Under the pieces are notes generated by a model that was given only the letters and a program-made list of their open reading frames with translations, searched no databases and was not told where the DNA came from. A stretch of 17,860 nucleotides of DNA. Origin: Bacteroidaceae bacterium. Its GTDB lineage: Bacteria; Bacteroidota; Bacteroidia; Bacteroidales; Bacteroidaceae. Positions 1-8,800 of this stretch are shown in pieces. Position numbers and translations under genes: made by a program. The first letter of the stretch is position 1; each line of letters starts with the position of its first letter. Location: NCBI GenBank assembly GCA_900752815.1, contig CAADWS010000061.1:1-17860 (forward strand), given 5' to 3'.

Positions 1-2
1 AT

Positions 3-77
3 GGTGACTATAGTTCAGTTGGTTAGAGCGTCAGATTGTGGTTCTGAATGTCGTGGGTTCGAATCCCACTAGTCACC
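3..77 (+). tRNA. tRNA-His (anticodon GTG), copy 1
   Basis: The cloverleaf is complete. The acceptor stem GTGACTA (4-10) pairs with TAGTCAC (70-76). The anticodon stem TCAGA/TCTGA encloses loop TTGTGGT with anticodon GTG at 38-40, and the T arm carries the usual GTTCGAATC. G at 3 opposite C at 77 is the extra G-1:C73 pair that marks tRNA-His for histidyl-tRNA synthetase. The 3' CCA is not encoded and must be added after transcription. The copy is identical to the one that follows. Confidence 0.97.
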
Positions 78-110
78 CTCCCTTCCGAAAGCGAAAAATC
101 ATCAGTACAT

Positions 111-185
111 GGTGACTATAGTTCAGTTGGTTAGAGCGTCAGATTGTGGTTCTGAATGTCGTGGGTTCGAATCCCACTAGTCACC
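111..185 (+). tRNA. tRNA-His (anticodon GTG), copy 2
   Basis: This is an exact second copy of the upstream tRNA-His, shifted by 108 bases, with the same G-1:C73 pair, GTG anticodon (146-148) and no encoded CCA. It lies between copy 1 and a strong terminator, so the two were probably transcribed together from a promoter outside the window. Confidence 0.97.
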
Positions 186-194
186 CTGCTCCAG

Positions 195-235
195 GCCCCC
201 GGTATTCACACAAGAATATCGGGGGCAATTGTTTT
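195..235 (+). terminator. Rho-independent terminator after the tRNA-His pair
   Basis: A 13-bp stem with one G-T pair (195-207 with 214-226) closes a six-base loop and is followed by a T-rich tail (AATTGTTTT). It separates the tRNA unit from the coaX promoter. Confidence 0.88.
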
Positions 236-310
236 CCCGGCATAGCGCATCCGCCCGCCTCATCTTTCAACAGAACAACGACAGCCACAAATGAAAAAAA
301 CGTCAAACGC

Positions 311-341
311 TTTGCCTTTCGGTGACGTTGCACTATCTTTG
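311..341 (+). promoter_or_regulatory. Bacteroidetes-type promoter for coaX
   Basis: TTTG at 311-314 (-33 element) and TATCTTTG at 334-341 (-7 element, consensus TAnnTTTG) are 19 bases apart, the spacing known for Bacteroides sigma-ABfr promoters. Transcription would start near 348, giving a leader of about 25 bases before the coaX ATG at 374. Confidence 0.8.
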
Positions 342-373
342 CACATAAATTGCGCTTAACTGGCCTACGGTTC

Positions 374-1129
374 ATGAATTTAACTATCGACATCGGCAAC
401 ACCCGGACTAAAATGGTGGTTTTCGACGGAGCGACACCCGTTCACGAAGAAATTCTGACAGGGCATCTCCAAGAAGCCATCCGGAAACTGGCGCAACACT
501 ACCCGCTGAAACAATGCGCCTGGTGTAGCGTATGCGGCAATGACGAAGAACAAGGGGCCATGCTGTCCGACCTCGGTTTTCCCGTACGGCAACTGACCGG
601 CACGAGCGAAGTCCCGCTGACCGTCTGTTATCAAAGCCCTCAGACCCTGGGTGCCGACAGACTGGCTGCCGTATTGGGTGCCACGGCATTGTGCCCTCAA
701 AGCGACTTGCTGGTGATAGATGCCGGCACATGCATTACCTACGACCTGGCCGATGCAAAGGGACACTATCTGGGCGGCAACATATCGCCCGGGATAGAGA
801 TGAGGCTGAAGGCGCTTCATCATTATACGGCACGGTTACCATTAGTGGAGGCAGCCGGCAACCTGCCCGCCATGGGGATTGACACCGAAACTGCCATCCG
901 CTGCGGCGTCATAGAGGGAGTCCGTTTCGAAATCGAAGGATACGTAACCCGGCTGCGCACCATCTACCCACAACTGCAGATTTTCCTTACCGGAGGCGGA
1001 CGCTTCCACCTGCCGGAACAGATGCTGCAACACTTCCGATATGACCCGCATCTCGTTTCGCGCGGTCTCAACCGGATATTAGGAACCCCTCCAAGTTCCA
1101 CACACACGACACATATTGACGACGAATGA
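374..1129 (+). CDS. coaX: Type III pantothenate kinase
   Basis: CoaX phosphorylates pantothenate with ATP, the first step of coenzyme A synthesis, in the cytoplasm. The 251-residue protein has the usual length and all hallmarks of the ASKHA-fold type III enzyme: DIGNT at residues 6-10 (phosphate loop), GADRLA at 93-98 with the conserved Asp95, DAGTC at 116-120, GGNISPG at 134-140 and TGGG at 206-209. A TTG lies in frame at 350, but the ATG at 374 puts the DIGNT strand at the N-terminus as in relatives and leaves room for the leader. The TGA stop overlaps the next ATG (ATGA at 1126-1129), so translation is probably coupled to the outer-membrane protein gene. Type III kinases of this family are typically insensitive to CoA feedback and need a monovalent cation. 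Confidence 0.96.
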   Translation: MNLTIDIGNTRTKMVVFDGATPVHEEILTGHLQEAIRKLAQHYPLKQCAWCSVCGNDEEQGAMLSDLGFPVRQLTGTSEVPLTVCYQSPQTLGADRLAAVLGATALCPQSDLLVIDAGTCITYDLADAKGHYLGGNISPGIEMRLKALHHYTARLPLVEAAGNLPAMGIDTETAIRCGVIEGVRFEIEGYVTRLRTIYPQLQIFLTGGGRFHLPEQMLQHFRYDPHLVSRGLNRILGTPPSSTHTTHIDDE

Positions 1130-2442
1130 TACACATCAGAAAAATCATGCTTGCACTTGCAGTGACCGCCGGCAGCGGTGTCACTGTAATGGCACAGACC
1201 AACGGAAGTAACTCACCTTATTCCCGTTACGGATTCGGCTTGCTCAGCGACCGGGCGCAAGGATTCAACAAAGGTATGTCAGGACTTTCCTATGGTATGA
1301 GCAATGGAACGGAACTCAACACAAAGAACCCGGCCTCCTATGCCAAAATTGATTCGCTCTCCTTTCTGTTTGACATCGGTGTAACCCTGCAACAGGGTAC
1401 ACTGTCGCAAGGCAGCAACAAAGTCAACGCAAAGAATACCTCGTTCGACTATCTCAGTCTGGGATTCAGAGCAGCGCCCAACCTCGGTGTATCGCTCGGA
1501 TTCATGCCTTTCAGCACCATCGGCTATTCGCTCAGCACCACCGACGACCTGCGTCTTCCTTCCGGTGATGAAATCACCCAAACTGAAAGCTATCAGGGAG
1601 ACGGCGGACTGCGTGAAGCGTATGCCGGTATCGGCTGGAGCCCCATCAAACCCCTGTCGCTCGGTGTCAACGTCGGAATGCTGTGGGGCAGCATGACGCA
1701 CACAGTCATGGCCAGCTTCAGTGATGCCAACATCTCCTCCCGCCGTCGTCAATACGACGCCGACATCACCACCTACATGCTGGACTTCGGTGGACAGTAC
1801 ACCGTGCCAATAAAGCCCAAGCACGATCTCATTCTTGGTGTCACCTACGGTCTCGGCCACGACATCAAATCGGACGGACATTACTACGACCAAAAGGTAA
1901 GTTCAGGAAGTGTGGCCAGCGGCGACACCCTGACTGCCCGCAACGCGTTCCAGCTACCCCACACATTGGGCATCGGCGCCGTCTGGAGCTACGACAAGCG
2001 GCTGCGCGCCGGTATTGACTACACCTTCCAGCGATGGAGCGGTGTCAAAACACCCGTGGTAAAGGAAAGTGCCGGCGGACAGAAATACGAAGCCGCCACC
2101 GGACAGTTCACCGACATGCATAAAGTTACACTGGGTATGGAATATCTGCCCAGCAACAACGGTGTGCGCTGGCGCGACTTTGTACGCTATCGGGCCGGCT
2201 TCTCCTACACATCGCCCTACGCCAAGGTCGACGGAAAAAAGGGGCCGCGAAGCTATGCCGCCAGCATCGGCGTGGGACTTCCCATTCTCAACTACTATAA
2301 CAACCGCTCAATCGTCAATATTTCAGCACAATATGAACGCGTAGAGCCACAATTTTCCGGAATGGTCACCGAAAACTATTTCCGCATCTGCATCGGGCTT
2401 TCGTTCAACGAACGCTGGTTTATGAAATGGAAGGTAGAATAA
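1126..2442 (+). CDS. FadL-like outer-membrane beta-barrel protein, function unknown
   Basis: This is a 438-residue exported protein with a signal peptide (basic start, hydrophobic residues 7-20, cleavage near VMA-QTN around residue 23). The mature part alternates polar and aromatic/glycine residues in short strands typical of a beta-barrel. The NPASYA segment near residue 68 recalls the NPA motif of the FadL/OMPP1 family, whose members pass hydrophobic compounds across the outer membrane. The protein ends in a strand-like tail (RICIGLSFNERWF) recalling a barrel C-terminus. Its ATG overlaps the coaX stop, and its last 16 bases overlap lptC, so the three form one operon. The overlap with lptC suggests a role in envelope assembly, but no substrate can be read from the sequence. 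The FadL link rests on pattern, not alignment. Confidence 0.8.
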   Translation: MIHIRKIMLALAVTAGSGVTVMAQTNGSNSPYSRYGFGLLSDRAQGFNKGMSGLSYGMSNGTELNTKNPASYAKIDSLSFLFDIGVTLQQGTLSQGSNKVNAKNTSFDYLSLGFRAAPNLGVSLGFMPFSTIGYSLSTTDDLRLPSGDEITQTESYQGDGGLREAYAGIGWSPIKPLSLGVNVGMLWGSMTHTVMASFSDANISSRRRQYDADITTYMLDFGGQYTVPIKPKHDLILGVTYGLGHDIKSDGHYYDQKVSSGSVASGDTLTARNAFQLPHTLGIGAVWSYDKRLRAGIDYTFQRWSGVKTPVVKESAGGQKYEAATGQFTDMHKVTLGMEYLPSNNGVRWRDFVRYRAGFSYTSPYAKVDGKKGPRSYAASIGVGLPILNYYNNRSIVNISAQYERVEPQFSGMVTENYFRICIGLSFNERWFMKWKVE

Positions 2443-3143
2443 TTCCCCCGACAACATATCGAAAAAAACACCTTGCCGGTCTGTTACGCAAGCCATTGGC
2501 CATTCTGCTGACAGGCCTGCAAGGCTGCTTGTTTTTGTGCATGAGTTGCGGCACGGAAGCACCGCCAATGGGCAACGCCGTGTATAACCGCGACTCACTT
2601 CCCGTCATGATAACCTATGGGGTATCCAAACTGATTTCCGACTCAGGCATCGTCAAATACAAGATTGTTTCAGAAGAATGGCAAGTATTCGACCGCACCA
2701 AACCCCAACGGCAAGTTTTTCCGAAAGGCATTTTTCTGGAACAGTACAACCAGCAGTTTCACGTCATCATGCACATTACTGCCGATACGGCCTATTGCTA
2801 CAACCAGAACCTATGGGAACTCCGGGGAAGAGTATTTGCACGCAATACGGAAAACGGCACGACATTCAGTTCGGAAGAGTTATACTGGAACATGCAGAAC
2901 CACTGGATGTATTCCAACAAGCCCATGCACCTTGTCACCCCGGACCGGGACCTGCGCGGCAACCGTTTCGAGTCGAACGAAGACTTGACACAATACAAAG
3001 TCTGGAAAACAAGCGGATACGTACCAGTTCCCCAAGAAAAAACTGAAACCACATCAGGAGCGGACTCAATCGCCGCAGACACTGTTGCCCAGCGCCCACT
3101 CCCCGATAGCAGCCGGCGAAGTACCCCAAAGCCAGGAGAATAA
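2427..3143 (+). CDS. lptC: LPS export system periplasmic protein LptC, lipoprotein type
   Basis: LptC takes lipopolysaccharide from the LptB2FG extractor in the inner membrane and passes it to the LptA bridge. The 238-residue protein has a basic N-terminus, a hydrophobic segment at about residues 23-41 and two possible lipobox cysteines (LQGC and CMSC). The second, followed by GTEAPP, is more like Bacteroidales relatives. Residues about 60-200 have the LptC/OstA-like pattern: ISDSGIVKYKI, QVFPKGIFLEQYN, and repeated strands such as LWELRGRVFARN, FSSEELYWNMQ and DLRGNRFESNEDL. The Pro/Ser/Thr-rich tail after residue 205 is probably disordered. The ATG at 2427 lies 16 bases inside the preceding gene, and no later Met would keep the signal segment. 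A terminator follows directly. Confidence 0.88.
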   Translation: MEGRIIPPTTYRKKHLAGLLRKPLAILLTGLQGCLFLCMSCGTEAPPMGNAVYNRDSLPVMITYGVSKLISDSGIVKYKIVSEEWQVFDRTKPQRQVFPKGIFLEQYNQQFHVIMHITADTAYCYNQNLWELRGRVFARNTENGTTFSSEELYWNMQNHWMYSNKPMHLVTPDRDLRGNRFESNEDLTQYKVWKTSGYVPVPQEKTETTSGADSIAADTVAQRPLPDSSRRSTPKPGE

Positions 3144-3150
3144 AAAGATA

Positions 3151-3173
3151 AAGACCGGAACACTCCGGTTTTT
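3151..3173 (+). terminator. Terminator of the coaX-lptC operon
   Basis: ACCGGA at 3154-3159 and TCCGGT at 3164-3169 form a stem with a four-base loop. A and T pairs extend it, and a T run to 3173 follows. It lies eight bases after the lptC stop. Confidence 0.8.
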
Positions 3174-3238
3174 CAGTTGAACAACTGCGCATTTCCTCAT
3201 TTTTCCACAAAAATTAAGGATATGTATATTCTTTTTTA

Positions 3239-3246
3239 TATCTTTG
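3239..3246 (+). promoter_or_regulatory. -7 promoter element upstream of the PpiD/SurA-like gene
   Basis: TATCTTTG matches the Bacteroidetes -7 consensus TAnnTTTG. No TTTG is seen at the expected -33 distance. The start of transcription would be near 3253, about 50 bases before the ATG at 3304, in an A/T-rich leader. Confidence 0.6.
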
Positions 3247-3303
3247 CGCGGCATATAATTTTTGTATAAGAAAAACAGAAATAATAAAACAAATAATAAT
3301 CTA

Positions 3304-5553
3304 ATGGCAGCATTACAAACACTTAGAAACAAACCGGCACTTCTGATGTCAGTAATCGGTGGTGCCCTACTGCTCTTCATCGTTACCATGGTGATGGAAA
3401 ACCAGACCGGCCTCATGGGAGCCGACATGGAGGCAGGAGAAGTTTACGGGGAAGAAATCTCCATTCAGGACTTCGAATCAAAGGTAACACAGGAACAGAA
3501 TTATCAGGAAGTGGCCCGTACGCTCGGCAATTACTTCCAAACTGGCCAGCTGGCTCCCCAGCAGTTGACGGAAAGAGAACGCGAAGAAATCCGCCAGCAA
3601 GTATGGAACGACATCCTGGCCGTAGCCACAGTAAAAGACGAAGCAAAGAAATTCGGCCTGATGGTTACCGATGACGACATCAAGAACGCCCTGATGGGAA
3701 CACAGTATCAGGAAACCCAGTTCATGATGATGGTCGGCAGTTTCACCTCCGGCAATCCGACTATTGACGGTTACAAGCAGTTTGTCAACAACTTTGAAAA
3801 GAACCTCAGCCAGATTCGCATGCAGCAGCCCGAGCTGGAGGACCTTTTCCTCAGCATCTATCAGGCCTGCATGTATTCCGAAAAGAAGCTGCAGAACTCC
3901 ATTCTCCTCGGCAAATATTCATCGCTGATGCGTAACAGCATTACAGCCAACGCTGTTACCGCACAAATGGACCTCAACGAAGCCAACACCACTGTGGAGG
4001 CAGAAATCGTTGCTGTTCCCTACTCTACCATCGCCGACTCTACACTGCAACCGGACCCCGAAGCGTTGAAGAACAAATATAACGCTTATAAGGAAATGTT
4101 CTATTCTCCCAGCGAAACCCGCACAGTCAAACTCATTGACGTCAATGTAACCGCAAGCGCCAACGACCGTGCACAACTGTTCTCTGAAGTACGCGAGCAG
4201 GAAACAGCCCTCCGGAATGCAAAGAACGCAGAAGAAGTAGCAGCCGTTGTCAGCAACAGCAAAAGCAACATTCCTTATAATAATGTATACTTCCTCAAAA
4301 GCGCCTACACACAGAATGTGATTAGCGGACTTTCACTTGCCCTTGACACAATGAAAGTAGGTGACGTGAAAGCCACCAGCAATGACGGCCAGTTCATTTC
4401 AACCTATAAGCTCGTCGGCAAGGTCAACACAGCCGATTCGCTTTTGGTACGCGGCGTTGCAGCCAGAGACAAAGCACATGCTGACAGCATCCTTACTGCA
4501 GTCAAAGCAGGCGGAAAACTCGGTGACATTGCCAAATCACTCGGACAGCAGGATACCACCCTGTGGATTCACAACCCCATTTACATCGAACGCCCCGCTG
4601 GCGCAGACAGTAGTGTCTACACCAACATCTGCCAGCTTGGCCTCAACGAAACGGCCATCGTCGCAGAACAGCAGAACTACGCTGTTATGGAAGTGCTCGA
4701 AAAGAAGCACAACAGCAACAAATATAATGTAGCTATCATCAAGTGTCCTATCGAGTATTCTGATGAAACCTACAATCAGGCTCTGAGCAAACTCAACAAC
4801 TTCCTTGCCAACAACAAAACCGTTGAGGCATTTGCTGAAAACGCCGCCAAGGAGGGTTACTACATTCAGGATATCCCCAATTTCAACAGCGAAAGTTACA
4901 TGAGAATCCGTCAGATTGGTGGCGAACAGGCAAGTGCAGCCGTACGCTGGATTTTGGACGAAGCTGAAGACGGAGATATTTCCAACGTATTCGAATGCAG
5001 CAATTCGGAAAGAGGTACTCATCTGCTGGCTGCGGCAGTTGCCTCTTCTTGCGACAAGGAATACCTGCCGCTCGAAAACGAAGGCGTAAACGAATTTATT
5101 ACAGCATTGGTTAAGCAAGACAAGAAGGCTGAAATCATCAAGAATCAGTTGAAAAATGTAAAAAGCATAGCTGACGCTAAAGCTGCCAACGGCGCAATCA
5201 CAGATTCCCTGAAATCATTCTCCGTTGCACAATTTCCTCAAATCGCCCTCCTCGGTACTCCCGAGCCCGCAGTTGCTGGTGTATTGGCAAAATCGAAAAA
5301 GGGCGAGTTCGTTAATGGCATCCAGGGCGGTGCTGCAGTCTACTACCTCCAGGTAAACGACAAGAGCAACCAGAACAACGGCATTTCGCTCGAAACCGTC
5401 ATTATGAACACGAAGAATAACCAGATGGGCAACATCTTCGGTATGAACCAGAGCATGTACGGCCAGAGAAGCTTTAATGAGCAGCCGCTCCGTCTTCTCA
5501 ATGCCATCATGCAGCGTGAAGGCAACATCGTAGACAAGCGCTATAAATTCTAA
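3304..5553 (+). CDS. PpiD/SurA-like membrane-anchored periplasmic foldase
   Basis: This is a 749-residue protein with a short cytoplasmic start (MAALQTLRNKP), one membrane helix at about residues 12-31 and a large periplasmic part. This layout and the SurA_N-like region that follows (residues about 45-250, with QDFESKV and REEIRQQVWNDILA) match the PpiD/SurA-like chaperones of Bacteroidetes, which escort outer-membrane proteins. At residues 382-417 (VRGVAARDKAHADSIL...GGKLGDIAKSLGQQD) the spacing resembles a parvulin PPIase repeat. The usual SHIL/RHIL motif with its catalytic histidine reads VRGVA instead, so this protein may be a chaperone without prolyl isomerase activity. The ATG at 3304 was preferred to an in-frame TTG at 3262 because relatives start with MAxL. 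It is a single-gene unit next to the lptC operon, with its own -7 element and terminator. Confidence 0.85.
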   Translation: MAALQTLRNKPALLMSVIGGALLLFIVTMVMENQTGLMGADMEAGEVYGEEISIQDFESKVTQEQNYQEVARTLGNYFQTGQLAPQQLTEREREEIRQQVWNDILAVATVKDEAKKFGLMVTDDDIKNALMGTQYQETQFMMMVGSFTSGNPTIDGYKQFVNNFEKNLSQIRMQQPELEDLFLSIYQACMYSEKKLQNSILLGKYSSLMRNSITANAVTAQMDLNEANTTVEAEIVAVPYSTIADSTLQPDPEALKNKYNAYKEMFYSPSETRTVKLIDVNVTASANDRAQLFSEVREQETALRNAKNAEEVAAVVSNSKSNIPYNNVYFLKSAYTQNVISGLSLALDTMKVGDVKATSNDGQFISTYKLVGKVNTADSLLVRGVAARDKAHADSILTAVKAGGKLGDIAKSLGQQDTTLWIHNPIYIERPAGADSSVYTNICQLGLNETAIVAEQQNYAVMEVLEKKHNSNKYNVAIIKCPIEYSDETYNQALSKLNNFLANNKTVEAFAENAAKEGYYIQDIPNFNSESYMRIRQIGGEQASAAVRWILDEAEDGDISNVFECSNSERGTHLLAAAVASSCDKEYLPLENEGVNEFITALVKQDKKAEIIKNQLKNVKSIADAKAANGAITDSLKSFSVAQFPQIALLGTPEPAVAGVLAKSKKGEFVNGIQGGAAVYYLQVNDKSNQNNGISLETVIMNTKNNQMGNIFGMNQSMYGQRSFNEQPLRLLNAIMQREGNIVDKRYKF

Positions 5554-5577
5554 TTAAATTTGGCCATTCGCCATAAG

Positions 5578-5614
5578 AAAAGAGCCGTCCGCCCAGCAGG
5601 TGGGCGGCTCTTTT
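5578..5614. terminator. Bidirectional terminator after the PpiD/SurA-like gene
   Basis: The lower stem AAAAGAG/CTCTTTT (5578-5584 with 5608-5614) and the upper stem CCGCCCA/TGGGCGG (5589-5595 with 5601-5607) are joined by a four-base bulge. The A run on one side and T run on the other let it work on both strands. Confidence 0.82.
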
Positions 5615-5855
5615 CATTTTATATTCTTACCCGCCATCCCCGTCACAAACGGGATGCACAAATCATAAAAACGAAATTGGATGGATATGGCATCAAAACA
5701 AGGACGCGCCCGCTCAGCAAACTTGGACATCCTCTCCACACGTTTACCAACCGCCTTATCCGCATGCCTTCGCTCGGGAAGAAACAGACGAATAAGCCAA
5801 TTTACTCCAACTCCATCCTCGTTCCACCCCAATACTCTCCAGTAAGCCTTTTATC
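5615..5855. other. Intergenic stretch before mfd, no gene assigned
   Basis: This stretch lies between the foldase terminator and mfd. Open frames on both strands (plus 5560-5865, minus 5614-5832) begin with weak or unlikely start codons and resemble no family I know. The minus-strand frame ends exactly at the bidirectional terminator and may be the remnant of a lost gene. I see no TAnnTTTG element close to mfd, so its promoter is not located. Confidence 0.5.
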
Positions 5856-8800
5856 ATGGATTTGAAATCACTTCTTTCCGTTTATGCCGGTCATCCGCAA
5901 ATTACTGCCCTTGCCAAAATCGCAAAAGAATCGGTGCCCTCCCACGTATTTTGCGAAGGGCTCCTCTGCTCCGCAGCACCGCTTGTTTTTGCAGCCCTGT
6001 CGCTGAAAAGAGGTACTGCCCGCCCCTATCTAATCTTGTTAAACGATGAAGAGGAAGCCGGATATTTCTACCATGACCTGATGCAGATACTGGGAGAAGA
6101 GCAAGTCCTGTTTTTTCCATCCACCTATCGCCGTGCGGTTAAATATGGACAACGCGACGCCGCCAACGAGATTTTGCGCGTGGATGTGCTCCACCGTCTT
6201 TCCCAATACCAGAAGAAGGCTGAAGAACACCCGCTTTATATCGTCAGTTACCCTGCAGCCATCGCAGAACGGGTCACTTCCCAAAAAGCGATGAAGGACC
6301 ACACCATCCACTTGGCCGAAGGCGAAAGCCATGACTTGACGGAACTGAGTACACAGCTCCGCGAAATCGGCTTTTCACGGCGTGACTACGTATATGAACC
6401 TGGCGAGTTTGCCATAAGAGGAAGCATACTCGACGTATACTCCTTCTCTTCAGAATATCCCTTCCGAATTGATTTCTTCGGAGACGAAATAGAAAGCATC
6501 CGGACTTTCGAAGTACAAACCCAGTTGTCGAAAGAACGGCGAAAAGAAATCGCGATTGTCCCCGAAGTAGGCAACACGGGCAACGGACTTGTTCCTTTCA
6601 CAGAATTCCTGCCTGCTACCACTTGCCTTGTGGTACGCGACTTCCAGTTTATCATAGAAAAAGTTGGACAAATCTATCAGGAAGGATTTTCCCAGCAGGC
6701 CATTGCCGTAGAAAAGGCAACCTCAGAGATGGAGGAAGCAGAACTACGCCAACACTTACTCAACGAATCACTACTGATTACCGACACTACACTTCTGCAT
6801 GCCCTTCAACCGTTGCAACGGATTGAAATCGGCTCCAGGCCCAGCGCATTGCCTCAAGCCACACTGCACTTCCACGTTCATCCGCAACCGCTATATCACA
6901 AGAACTTCGACTTGCTACGCTCCTCACTGGGACAATTCCGTGCCGACGGCTATTCCGTCTACATTCTGGCAGACAGCCCCAAACAGAACGAACGTCTGCG
7001 CGATATTTTCGAAGCGCAAGACACCGGATCTTCTCTCCCACAGGTTTTCACTCCCGTACAACGAACCCTGCACGAAGGCTTCAGCGACGAGGATTTGCGC
7101 GTCTGTTTCTTCACTGACCACCAGATATTCGACCGCTTCCACAAATATAATCTTCGCACCGACCATGCGCGTGATGCCAAGATGGCTCTGACACTAAAAG
7201 AAATCATGCAGTTCGAACCTGGCGACTTCGTTGTTCACGTTGACCACGGTATTGGCCAGTTTGCCGGTCTTGTGCGGGTCAGCGGAGCTGATGGAAGCAT
7301 GCAGGAAGTCATCAAAATCACTTTCCAGAATGACGATGTCGTCTTCGTCTCCATCCATGCGCTTCACAAAGTATCCAAATACAAAGGACGCGACGGTGAA
7401 CCTCCACGATTAAGCCGGCTTGGCACTGGAGCCTGGGAAAAGATGAAGGAGCGCACCAAGTCAAAAATCAAAGACATCGCACGCGACCTCATTCAGCTCT
7501 ATTCCCGCCGAAAGGAAGAAAAAGGATTCGCTTTTTCACCCGACTCCTTCATGCAGCATGAACTGGAGGCCGGCTTTGCCTATGAAGACACTCCCGACCA
7601 GTTAAAGGTCACTAAGGAAGTCAAAGCCGACATGGAAAGTGACCGCCCCATGGACAGACTGGTCTGCGGCGATGTGGGTTTCGGAAAAACGGAAATTGCC
7701 GTACGTGCTGCCATGAAGGCGGCTGCCGACAACAAGCAGGTTGCAGTACTCGTCCCCACAACCGTGCTGGCACTGCAGCACTACAAGACCTTTTCCTCAC
7801 GACTACGGAATTTCCCCGTACGAGTAGATTATCTGAGCCGCGCCCGCACAGCGACACAAACCCGCAGCATTCTCAAAGACCTGGCTGACGGTCAAATCAA
7901 CATCATTATCGGAACCCATAAACTCATCGGGAAAAATGTCAAATTCAACGACCTGGGGCTTCTCATCATTGACGAAGAGCAAAAATTCGGCGTATCCGTC
8001 AAGGAAAAACTCCGCCAACTCAAGGTAAACATCGACACGCTGACCATGTCGGCCACTCCCATTCCGCGCACCCTGCAGTTCTCCCTGATGGGCGCCCGCG
8101 ATTTTTCCGTCATCCAGACTCCTCCCCCCAACCGGCATCCCATACAGACAGAAATCCACACTTTCAGCCATGAAATCATCGCCGAAGCCGTCAATTTCGA
8201 AATGAGCCGAAACGGGCAGGTGTACATTGTAACCAGCCGCGTGGCCTCTTTGGCAACTCTTGCCAACCTTGTCCACCAGTATGTACCCGATGCCAGAATT
8301 GCAACCGGCCACGGACAAATGCCCCCCGCCGAACTGGAAAAAATTATTCTCGACTTCATTAATTATGACTACGACGTGCTCATCTCGACTACCATCGTAG
8401 AGAACGGCATCGACATACCCAATGCCAATACCATCATCATCGATTCGGCCCACCGCTTCGGGCTCTCCGACCTGCACCAGATGCGAGGACGAGTGGGACG
8501 AGGCAACCGCAAAGCGTTCTGCTATCTGCTGGCCCCACCTCTCTCACTGCTCAAGGACGATGCACGCCGGCGCCTGCAAGCCATCGAAAACTTCTCTGAT
8601 TTGGGAAGTGGAATACACATCGCCATGCAGGACCTGGACATCCGCGGAGCCGGAAATCTGTTAGGCGCGGAACAAAGTGGCTTCATTGCCGATTTGGGTT
8701 ACGAAACCTACCAAAAGATTCTGGCAGAAGCCGTTGCCGAACTGAAAAACGAAGAATTTGCAGACCTTTATGCCGAGGAAATCAAGCGGTCGGCCGGAGC

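Larger units (their letters stand above)
1..187 (+). repeat. 79-bp tandem direct repeat carrying the two tRNA-His genes
   Basis: Bases 1-79 and 109-187 are identical, including two bases before G-1 and two after C73. The 29-base spacer (80-108) is unrelated to the sequence after copy 2. The identity ends almost exactly at the tRNA ends, as expected if selection or gene conversion keeps the genes alike; a very recent duplication would normally include more flanking DNA. The window starts at the repeat, so its left limit is unknown. Confidence 0.9.

Noticed and set aside
1279..1893. Long minus-strand frame of 204 codons inside the FadL-like gene
   Set aside because: It is the antisense shadow of a well-supported coding region; the same applies to the long minus-strand frames inside mfd, mtaB and NAGLU.
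3262..3303. Upstream TTG start for the PpiD/SurA-like gene
   Set aside because: It would add an Asn/Lys-rich segment not seen in relatives; the ATG at 3304 gives the usual short cytoplasmic start before the membrane helix.
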